Positions 32,641-42,363 of a stretch of 64,000 nucleotides of DNA are shown here, in pieces. This stretch comes from Blattamonas nauphoetae (taxonomy: Eukaryota > Preaxostyla > Oxymonadida). The notes under the pieces are model-generated. The model did not search any database. It was not told the DNA's origin and saw only the letters and a list, made by a program, of their open reading frames with translations. The stretch spans positions 248,001 to 312,000 of the forward strand of contig JARBJD010000033.1 of assembly GCA_033064195.1 (NCBI GenBank). Direction: 5' to 3'. The position numbers and the translations under genes are program-made. The first letter of the stretch is position 1. Each line of letters opens with the position of its first letter.

Positions 32641-33245
32641 CATGCCGATTGGTCTCTGATGAGACGGGGAGTATTCTGTCAGTGTAGACTTCTCGCTCCA
32701 CTGTGACCGCGCGTTTCATCCAGCAGACCCCACACCTCACCTCGATTTTCTGCGCTCTCTGGACGCTCTCCAACAGAAGTTCCAAACACTCTTCTCCACT
32801 CACAGGCCCGCTTTGTGTGTGAACCGGGATTGTTTTACAATTGGTCAGTCTTTTGTTGCAAGCACAGCTCTGGACGCTGAACAAAGTACTGAAACGGAGG
32901 CAGAAGGCGACGTCGAAAGGGGATGGACCGGAACATCATTTTTCCGGCTGACTCAATCGTTTCAAGTACCGTGAAAGCCATTTTCATCGCCTAAGAGTCG
33001 GATTTCTTCCTTCGTGGGTGAGATCAACTCTCATTTCACATCAATGCAACAATCTCAAAAAATGCGAGTTCACTAACACCTTCTTTGCTTTTCACGTCAC
33101 TCTCTTTCTTTTTAGATGTTCTATTGTGAAAAATTAGGACAGAAAAGTCAGATCTGCGTGTAGACTTGGAGATCTGCGCCTAGACTTTTTTCAGATCTGC
33201 GTGTAGACTTTTCCGGATCTGAGTCTAGACCTACCCAACTCACAG

Positions 33246-33386
33246 ACCTGTCATTGGTTAATCTCAACTATTCCTGGCACAGTTCTTTTTCGACCCTCGA
33301 CGACGGTTCCGAGCCATTCTATCCGATTGTCGAATCTAACTTCTCTGATGTCCCGCAGCTGTGCTCGCTTGTGGAGCGATTTTGAA
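33246..33386 (+). pseudogene. Possible C-terminal end of the gene split by the Mutator-like element
   Basis: Directly after the 9-bp duplication one frame reads DLSLVNLNYSWHSSF, then EPFYPIVESNFSDV and QLCSLVERF before TGA at 33384-33386. The same frame before the element reads ACLDLIDLQDADSRCSHPEL, but farther upstream it hits a stop with no splice site in between. A second frame is also open across the join. The coding assignment is therefore uncertain. Confidence 0.35.
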
Positions 33387-33967
33387 TAGAGACCGTACTA
33401 TCATATAGAGATGATGAAGTGAGGAAAGAAAAGGAGAAGAAAACGGAATGGCGCAGAAAAGGCTCCCATGATGCTCCAGACGAGAAGAAGGCTTCCACAT
33501 CTCCACAGACTGATCACAAACGCGAAAAGTCTGTCGGAGAGTCGGAAGTGGAGAATGTGAGAGAGTGGAGTGAGATGAGTCGTGACAAACGAATCAGAGA
33601 AACGGACATGATGAATCACTCAGATGAATAGAGAAGACGACAGAGAAGAAAGGACCGTACAGTCAACGCGGAGAGGAGAAAAGACTATTTGGGTGTCCTC
33701 AGACTAACAGTGTGGACAGTGACAATACAGAGAAGATGAATGAGGATCAAAGAAGAGAGGGCTTTTGACAGCCAACCGATCAATCGAAAGAAAGAATCTG
33801 TTGACGTGGAAAGAAAGGAGAAAGTAGAAAGAAAGTGAGGTTGTGAATGTGAGAAATGGCATGAACTTGGAGTGAAGTGTACAGTGACGTGAGAATGTTC
33901 GATGTGAGGCGAGCATCTCGATGAATCAAAAGTGTGTGAATTGGATGTCGTCAGATGATCACGATGC
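33387..33967. other. Intergenic stretch without a recognised gene
   Basis: About 580 bp, purine-rich (GAAAGAAGG-type runs) on the plus strand. One Lys/Glu-rich frame at 33419-33631 has the composition of low-complexity DNA and no sign of a gene. It probably contains the 3' flank of the pseudokinase gene. Confidence 0.5.
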
Positions 33968-36900
33968 TCATTCCTTCAGCTCGATTCGAGAAGCACGAAT
34001 GGTCTCGTCGGGATGCGACGAAAGGAACTCCCCAACTTCGGTCAGTGTTGGACGTTGCTCGGGATCGACGGAAACACAACGACGGATCAGAGAGACGAAG
34101 TCTTCGTTCTGAAGTGATTCCATTTTCGGTCCAATTCCTGTTCCTGATTGCCGTTGAGCATTCACTGCATCCAGCTCGCCAAACGGAACTTGACCAGTCT
34201 CGATTTCCCACAACACAAGGCCAAGACTAAAAACTGACGCTTTGTGCCCATCCACCTGCCCTCCCTTCGACCCCACCACTTCAGGTGCTCGCCACCGAAG
34301 ACCATCCATCCCCGACTTGTCTGTTTGTTCTTTCTCATTTCCATCCAACTTTGGGAGTGCTTGTGCGTTTTGAGTTTGTGCCTGTGCTGCTTCCTGTTCC
34401 GCTTCAGATGCGTTCATTTGCAGTTTCAGTTGAACATTTCCAGCTGCGTCAATCAAAATCCAGTGCGACGACAGACGAGTCAGAACATCACTCCATCCTC
34501 GATGCCCCACAACCTGCTTCAGACCATTCACAATCTGCATTCCAACCCCGCGCTTCCTAACGTCCCTGTGCTCCTTGTGCAACACTGAATACAGTGTGTT
34601 CGTCATTCGAGCTGACGAGATTTCAAACCCTCCACTGCACGCCATCACCTCCACCCACTCCCCTTCTCCTTCACCCTTCCCTTCACCTCGCGAGTGGTTC
34701 AACGTCGGCAGGCGATCGCTCGACGAGTCGAAGGCAGAGTGGCTCATTCCATCCGTGTGGATCACTCCATTCGAACAATCCACTCCAAACTCTTCCACCT
34801 TCTCCACATCAAACGCCTCTTGCACTTCCATCTCTCTCTGAGTCGGTTCACCATTCTTTTGCTGTCGTCGACGGAGCAGAACGATGACGACGATGGCGAG
34901 GAGGAGTGCAATCAGCAGACACGCAACAAGCGGAACCAGCCAGCTCAGCAGCGACTTCATTTCCGGAGACATCGCTTTCTTGTCTTTCGGATCTTCAGGT
35001 TCTGGTTCGGTCGGCTCTTCCGGATCAGCTGGTTCTGGCTCTTCGGGAGGAGCATCCTGCGATTTCGGGATGCGGAATGTGATCGTCTCGTTCATCTGCA
35101 CAAACGGCGAGTCCGATTCTGGATCGCGAAGAACCGACTTGATTGTGTATGTCGTGTCGTGTGTCAGCAGTTTCCCATCTCCAATCACTTTGAACTCTTT
35201 CGTCGCTCCTGACTTCGAGCTGCTTTCGATGCTGAATCTGATTGTCACGTCTTCCCCTTCTTCCTCCATAACAAACTCGTACCATCCCCACACCTCTTTG
35301 TCGAACACAAGAACAACAAATGCTGATTGCGGGTCAGATTCGATGAGATGGGCTGTGGCAACTTGGAGCGTGGAGCAGGTGGGAAGGGATGGTGTTCGGA
35401 ATTGGAAGAAGTGGTTGAAATAATCCCCCTCCAAGAAGACACTAAATCTATACGGCAGAACAGAGAATGAGTTGTCATTGTTCATATCTGAAGATGATTC
35501 TGGAACAACACCAACAATCGAACGAATTACGTATTCTGTGCGGGAGTCCAGATTTAACTCCGATGGAGAGATCATCGTGCCTGTTCCATTGACGAACAGC
35601 ATTCTAAACGATGCGAATGGTTCATCATAGGACAGTACTTCATACAGTATCACTTCATATTCCTGTGACATCAGCGGTGTCTTCGCCTTCATCTCCAGCT
35701 TACTCAGTCCTGTTCGATTATTCACTCTACATGTTGGGAATTCCGTCAGATACGGACCGATCTCGAAGTAGGTTCTGTAGTAATCCATACTACCGTCTAT
35801 CAAGACCTTTTGTACCTTTGTTCCATGAATATCTACGAAGTCAGCGGAGGAAGGATACCCTGTGGCGTAACAATCGTCGAAGGTGAAGGGGGGATTGTCT
35901 CTGGAGGGCATGTAGGCACACACTGCGAGATCGATTGGCTTGTCTGCCCTGGACATTTCGGGAATGTAATTCGACGAGGAAGAAGTGTCGCAGCCGTTCC
36001 GATTCCTATCAAATATCACACGCGACACCGAGGGATCGTTATGGTACAATTGTTGGACAATTTTGGGAAATTGGAAAATGCCGGAAAAAAGACAAACAAA
36101 ATGCGAACCTTTTCTCCAGCTCCAAATCGTGTCATGTCACAGTACGACCCTTCCATTCGTCGCGATGTTGGGAGTTCTCTGGGAGAACGACAGACCATCA
36201 GCAGTTGATCCCATGTCAGAAAATGTGTTGGACTGTCAGACCTACTGAATTGATCGGCTGAATCAGATTTTGTTGGATAGAGCGTGCTGATGACGAGATG
36301 GAGAAGGAGTTGGTGGATGGGAGGACTCGACTTTGTGGAAGGAAGTTGCTGTTGAGAGTGGTCATCAATCGGCCCAAGAACGCGCATGGAATCAACAAAG
36401 TTTCCAAATTATCAAAATTGTCCAACAACTGTACTCAAGGAAATAGACGAAGATCGCACCAGCATTCCCCGAGAAGCATCTGCTCACGAAAGTGTCCGAG
36501 ATGCTGAAGGTCTCCACATCATAACAATAAACTGCTCCTCCGTCATGTGAGGACGAGCACTCGACGAACCGACAATGTTTCATCGTCATTCGATTTGTCC
36601 CCTTGTAGTATTGCTTGGATGCGTAAATCGCGCCGCCAGACACGTTCTTCGATTCGGAGAATGCCTCGCAGTGTTCAAAAGACGAGCCCACAACTGACAG
36701 ATCTGTGAATCCATACTCACAAGCCACACCTCCTCCTCCACCACTCGCTTTGCAGTCTGTGAATTGGCACGAATCGAGCACCGCCCCTCCGGTAGGTGCA
36801 TCCCAAACCTCGGTTCCTTCCGGCGAGATATGGTCAAATATGGGTTTGGTCAAAATTGAAACTTCTGAAATTCAAACACTTCAGAGATTTAACTTCCTCC

Positions 36901-39900
36901 TTCGCAATCGCCTTTGTCCCGAATTCAACGAGATCTCGTTTCACCAATAATTAGCAGCCTTTGCAGCACGCAGTGGGATCTTCTTTCTGTGAACAACCTT
37001 CGCGTCGTTCAGACTGTTCAGCCTATTTCACCCCAAGCCTCTACATCAGAGACAACACAGATTCCCTACTCCGTTTCCTTTAGGGAGATACAATCGCTAA
37101 AGGGATGCAATGCAAAGGCCAAGCTCTCTCTTTGTCCACGAACAAATTGACCTTTTATCCTAAAATCAGTCGACTTCGCCAGTTTTCACACGCTCACCAA
37201 AGATCTCATACTCATGATACATCTCCTATTTCAAACCAGTTGGTTCCTAATCGGGGCGCCAACTTACCTGGTGTCAATGCAAGGCATGGCAGACTAACGC
37301 CTCAGAATCGACAAATCTCCTTTCTGACGAAGTTGTTGCCATCAAACACCATCATCGTTTTCCCTTCTGGGCGATATTTTTCTCCATTCGCGGGTTGACA
37401 GGGAAAAAACAACAAGGACAAATATGACAGTCCAATCTGTCTCAAAGGCGTTCAGATTATTTTCGAAGGAGGAAGGATTGTTGATATCAAAAGAACAACG
37501 AATTATCATCCAACTCCGGCCATTCGGAGTTCCCTTATTTGTCGGACACGACGACCGATTCCGATGAGGTCAGACACACGGAAAATCCAACTCAAAGCAA
37601 CTTAAAACCTGACAGGCGGCACCATATCTTCAATGAAAGACGAAAGCGCACAATAGGATGGCGCTGATCGCGACCTCTGCGCAACTCAACTTTTCAACCG
37701 CCCGCAGTTTCCAAACTCTCGTTTTCATTCACATCATATCTCCGACAAATCTCGAGGAATCCAAGAACACCTGCTGGGTTCCTTGACACACTCCGGCATG
37801 AATGACATTGGGTTATGCCAATCAAAACACCCGACACATGACGACTCAACCTTTGGAGGGATTTGCTGAGTACAACAAGAAAACTGTGACTAGTGGTCGC
37901 GCTCCATTAATCCCGCAATGAAGCAGAGACGTAGGCAGCCAGGGCGCACGTCGAGGGATGTAATCTGAACAAAGGAGAAAAGTCAATGACTAGCATACAA
38001 TTCCACGGCGGCGATCAACGTTCCGATCTCAAAACTACTTATCACCACTTACGTTCAAGAATTCGATTGGCGAGGACTTCTGGAATGACTACATCTCTCA
38101 TACATGATTTAACAACAACGTGACCTGAACTATCATGTAAATAGACAATCTCCTCGGTAATAGAAAGAATTAGCAAACCATTGATGATTATATCGGAAAT
38201 TGGGAGTGATACTTGTGGGACGACAAAGTCATTTTCGACAGGAAGGGGATTCTCTACACTCACGTTACGGTCACGTAGGAACCTCCTAATGTCCAATCCC
38301 ACATCTTCGGCACAATCTTTTCCTACCCGAACCATCTTTCAGTGCAAAACATCCAGATCAACCGAGTTACATATTTCTTCATTTCACGCGCTCGAGCCGC
38401 ACCTCGATGAGGCAAATTTCCTCAATTCGACAAGATAAGGCAAATCTGACATCCTTTGTTGTCAGGGAGTGCAAAACATAAGTTGTAACCCCTGTTGATG
38501 AACCCGGTTTCAACCAGACATCAATCGCTTCAAGTTCAAAGTTCGGTCATCTTGTCCGCCATCACGAAGAACACTTCCTACCAATCAGACTCAGAGTGTA
38601 GTTCTCATTCAGTACTCTTTCATCGCATCATTTTCCTACACAACTATGTTGACTCCGCATCTGCATATTCAATCGTCCAAGGTGGTGGAGTTCGATAGCA
38701 GTGTACATCGACCAATGGCAGTTCACTCTACGAAATAACGAATCGAAATGTCTCCTTGGGATGAATGTATTCTACCACGAGCTCCGTTCCATCCTTCTTC
38801 GGTGCTGGCTTGGATGTCAAGAACTTTCGTAGCAGTCGGATTGGCAGACTCAATCGAATCTGGAGAGTTTTTCTCCCCTTGAAACCAAGCCTCCACGGTC
38901 TTCATCTCAACAACCTACAGCTGACCCAGCTCCAGGCAACGCTGTTTCACTTGTTACAAGTTGGCTGTTGATTTGATTCCAACCGAAGACGGATGGATTC
39001 GACAAAGCAATTCAAAAGATGTCACGCTGAAGCAGACAAGGTCAGACTGATCTGGAAACTGTTCTCCACGCATTTCAAGTTCCAGTTGCGGCCGATCTGA
39101 CTATCGGCTGGGTACAAAGATGGAGCGCACGGAAACTCAATCAGTGAGCCTCGTCATCTTTCATGACAGCACGGAGACGACAATGGCATCAATTATCGTC
39201 AATGCGGCAATTTTCATTCAGTCATGCTACAGCAGTTATGTAATTCCGGCATCTGAACAAAAGTCACCTCACTCCGACAGGGGACAAAACTTCGATACAT
39301 AGATATCACAAGAACGTCAACGACAATTCAGTCGACGTTGTAATTCAGAAAGATAGCGATAATAGTGGATTAGAACCTGACTGATCGCAGTTAACACAAG
39401 ATATTTTAAACAACTTCGTGAACAACCGGCTGATGTGATGCGAGAGGGTTCGACAGGAACAGAGAATGATGCATTCACATCCACAGTTTAAATTCATCCA
39501 TCAACTTCCAATAGAAGGAAAGGTTTAACTTTCACAACGACGCAGACAAGAACGGACCAGTTGGTCATCGTCTCTACAAAGTGAGAAGCATTCCCATCGT
39601 GACAGGATCCTGCTTTTATCTACAACCGGCGAAAGTGCAACACCCCCTCCTGTATTGAGTCCTGATACTCTTCTGTCCCTTCTCTTGTGGAACTCTAGCG
39701 GAAACAACTGTTCATCCGACGAGCACACTTCGGCCGTTGGAACAGTACCACAGTGTAGGCTTAGCTGGAACGACAGGAAAGATGTTTACTCCAAAGAACA
39801 TATTTGAGTTTGAAGTCCACGTCGAACCGTGAGACTAAACTGGCGCTGCTTCTGTCGAACGAATTTTGCGAAGCATATAACACTGCGATGACACCTTCAC

Positions 39901-42060
39901 AGAAGGAGCGAAGGCAGACACAAAATCGAGTCACAGCGACAACTGGGTCAGCCGCTCACACAAGGGCTCATGATGCCCAATCCTCAGTTGGATTGATTGT
40001 GTCAGCGGTTCTCGTTGTCATGGGAAAGTGGAAGATCAGACTCAGAATCGTGTCACAGAGACGACTAGGTCAGCCGCCAGCAGAAGACTCACGCTGCCCA
40101 ATCCTCAGTTGGAATGACAGTGTCGGTGGCTCTCGTTGTCATGGAAATAGGGAGTATCTGCGGAAGCGATCCAGCCTGAGGGAGGGGCCTCAGACCCCAC
40201 AACTATTCGTTGACCACCGGTTCTGAATGTGAGACTGGACTAAGGATGTCAGAGACATCGATCACTCCTTCAGAGCTGGGCTGACGAAGAAAAACAGTGG
40301 TTGGCAAGGGCCGAACTCGGGATTTACAACAGAACAAACATATGTATGAGCAGATTGCAGAAGAAGCAGAAAAACGTCGGTCGGAAGCAGATTGAAAAAA
40401 TGATGAGCTTCAAAGAAAGTTTCTCGAGCGGGAGTTGTATTTTGGACTTATTGGGAACAGATCCAAGTAAAAGCTGAATGCGATGAAGGCAAAGATGCGG
40501 AATCTGTCACAAGCCGAACAAAGCAGACTCGATCAGGAAGACAAATTGGGCATTTGGGCACAAGAGAAAGCAAGTCGGAAAGGAGAGGGATGATGGACAT
40601 CAAAGAAAGGAAGAAACGATTCAGAGACAGCAGACACTAAAACTCCACCGACTGTCCGTCCAGAATCAGCTCGCTAAGATGCAACATGCCATGATGATGA
40701 GATGAGACCATCTAAATTGAACTCAAAGGGAACACTGCGCACTTTCATTATTCGCGCTTGACGCATTTCACAGTTGGTCTCCTCTTCACGACTTCGAAGA
40801 GTCTGAATCGTTCCGCGGCTTGATGGCAGCCCTTTGAAAAAGGGAATCACGGTCACTCTCTCGAGGAGGGTCAAACATGGCAAAGCCAATAAAAGGATGT
40901 CACTTAATTGTCACTTCATTCTTTCTTTCTTATTGAATCTTTTCAAGGCTCGCCGGAAGGAACCGAGGTTTGGGATGCACCTACCGGAGGGGCGGTGCTT
41001 TAAACAAACCGAGGTTCCTTCGTTAACCTGCTTCCACAAGCCGCGAGGAAGCAGATGGCCACTCTCTCTCGTTCCCTTTGGAACTCTTCTTTCAAGACTT
41101 GACACAGTTTTTTGCTCCTCGTTGAGGATTTTCTGTGTTCGAGCACAAAGTTTTTTGTTTCCTTCCTTCGTCGTTCGTTGACAGTCTCCATCACTGAGGT
41201 TTATCCCTGTGATTGGAATAAAATGGGAGTTAAATGTTTCTCATTGAAGTGTTTATCTTTCCATTCGGTTCACAATTTGGACCAAACACATATTTGACCA
41301 TATCTCGCCGGAAGGAACCTCGGTTTGTTTAAATGACAGCTTCAATCTCCCCAGAAAGGTACAGAGCTCCGCCAAAGTTGGGTGCCGAGCAGGATGTGAA
41401 GTTCGACGACGTGGCTGTGAAAGATCTGCCGTAAACATTTCCGTCGTCAAAGAAACACACCGCTCCACCGGAACCACTTATCCAACCGTAATAACCGTTT
41501 ACAGTTGTTGGACAATTTTGATAATTTGGAAACTTTGTTGATCCCTTGCGCGTTCTTAAGCCGATTGATGTCAACTCTCAACAGCAACTTCCTTCCACAA
41601 AACGGAGTACTCCCATCTACCTCGTTCTTCTCCATCTCGTCATCAGCACGCTCTATCCAAAAAACATCTGATTGAGGGACCGAGTCGGTAGGATTGACAG
41701 TCCAACACGTATTCCGGCGTGGGATCAACAGCTGATGGTCTGTCGTTCTCACAGAGAACTCTCAACATCACGACGAATGGAAGGGTCGTACTGTGACATG
41801 ACATGATTTGGGGCTGGAGGAAAGGTTCGTATTTTGTTTGTCTTTTTTCCGGCATTTTCCAATTTCCCAAAATTGTCCAACGATTGTAGACCAGCGTCAA
41901 AGTTGAGGAAGGAGCAGGAGTCGATGGAGACAGTGCAGGAGGGGCCAGATATTGTGATAGGACGAGCAAGATCGCTAGAACTTCCAGTCAGATACTCTTC
42001 ATACGCAGCTCCTGTGAAGTGGCATTTCGAAATCTGGATTGGCGTTGTTTGGTCAATGAA
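33968..42060 (-). CDS. Receptor-like protein: beta-helix, TIG, membrane segment, pseudokinase (interrupted)
   Basis: Coding blocks on the minus strand: about 42060-41889, 41501-41334, 36803-36434 and 36046-33968, separated by three insertions. Upstream blocks show beta-helix rungs (FTSCSAPNFGGALYLSG, CRFVECSSSHDGGAVYC). The last block has TIG-like repeats, a Glu/Pro linker (PEEPEPADPEEPTEPEPED), one membrane segment (34960-34880, LVPLVACLLIALLLAIVVIV) followed by RRRQQ, then a kinase-like domain (about 34590-33990). That domain keeps RWRAPEVV, SLGLVLWEIETGQVPFGELD and RCVSVDPEQRPTLTEV. It lacks a glycine loop and the DFG motif, and has SSHWILID in place of HRD. It is therefore a pseudokinase on a TKL-like plan, perhaps a cell-surface sensor with an intracellular scaffold. 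The N-terminal start is not found. Confidence 0.65.
36047..36431. mobile_element. 385 bp TA-flanked element, copy A
   Basis: The inverted ends are CAATTGTTGGACAATTTTG and its near mirror (CAGTTGTTGG at the right). TA borders both sides. Taking out the element with one TA joins GAG TAC CAT (Glu-Tyr-His) in the host frame. A copy of the same length, in the opposite orientation, is at 41502-41886, and a shortened one is near 56480-56638. TA duplication with short inverted ends suggests a Tc1/mariner-type MITE. Confidence 0.85.
36804..41333. mobile_element. 4.53 kb inverted-repeat element inside the pseudokinase gene
   Basis: The left end is CAAACCTCGGTTCCTTCCGG and the right end mirrors it. The match continues through CGAGATATGGTCAAATATG to GTTTGGTC, about 48 bp. 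No clear target duplication is visible. The interior has no intact gene. A minus frame at 38042-38335 (DVGLDIRRFLRDRNVSVENP) and a helical plus-strand frame near 40350-40590 (EQIAEEAEKRRSEAD) are the best protein-like stretches, and neither is recognised. A 119-bp imperfect tandem pair lies at 39920-40145. Near the right end, 40950-41000 holds an inverted copy of the left junction that includes host sequence. Confidence 0.6.
39920..40145. repeat. Imperfect tandem pair, about 119 bp unit
   Basis: Two adjacent units share TGCCCAATCCTCAGTTGGA, GTCAGCCGC and CTCGTTGTCATGG at the same spacing. They have diverged by many substitutions. They lie inside the 4.53 kb element. Confidence 0.6.
41502..41886. 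mobile_element. 385 bp TA-flanked element, copy B
   Basis: Same length as copy A (36047-36431) and inverted relative to it. The ends are CAGTTGTTGGACAATTTTG and CCAACGATTG, flanked by TA on both sides (41500-41501 and 41887-41888). Removing it with one TA joins GAC GCT GGT CTA AAC GGT (DAGLNG) in the host frame of the pseudokinase gene. Confidence 0.85.
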
Positions 42061-42363
42061 GATGGGTCGAAATTATTCGCTTTCAAGAAAAGTTCGATCC
42101 AATTTCTCCGAACCCATATTTTTCATTTTTTGAATTTCTCCGTATCACCCCTTTCGATCAAAGTGTGTTTTGTTGAATAAGGATAATTTGAGCATAATCA
42201 GCCACAATTTCACACCAAGAAGTCCTGCTGGGAACCCAATCCTGCTTCCAGGTTCATCAAGGATGCCGAAAAGGTCATCCAGGAGGAGAGGGCTGACCCC
42301 GTTCAACTCTGTGAAGAGCCTGGCGGAGAAAGTCAGGTATCTTGGTGTGAAATGGTGAAGTGA
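42061..42363. other. Short stretch with an unassigned plus-strand coding fragment
   Basis: The upstream limit of the surface-protein frame falls here, at a TAA near 42068. A plus-strand frame at about 42210-42350 reads SCWEPNPASRFIKDAEKV and IQEERADPVQLCEEP, which looks like the tail of a real protein. It has no visible start or family. It may mark the flank of the transposon or a gene remnant. Confidence 0.3.

Larger units (their letters stand above)
28543..33236. mobile_element. 4.69 kb Mutator-like element
   Basis: The ends are perfect inverted repeats starting GGGTAGGTCTAGACTCAGAT, and weaker inverted similarity continues for about 90 bp. A perfect 9-bp direct duplication, AACTCACAG, flanks it (28534-28542 and 33237-33245). 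A 9-bp duplication is the hallmark of the Mutator superfamily. Each terminus holds several copies of a GTCTACACGCAGATCTG-like motif, likely transposase binding sites. No MULE transposase is visible. The interior carries acidic and Ser/Pro-rich protein-like regions and a nested 792 bp element, so this may be a gene-carrying non-autonomous element. Confidence 0.8.

Noticed and set aside
36047-36431. The 385 bp element as an intron
   Set aside because: The ends are CAATTG/CAGTTG at TA sites, with no GT-AG pair at the frame-restoring boundaries.
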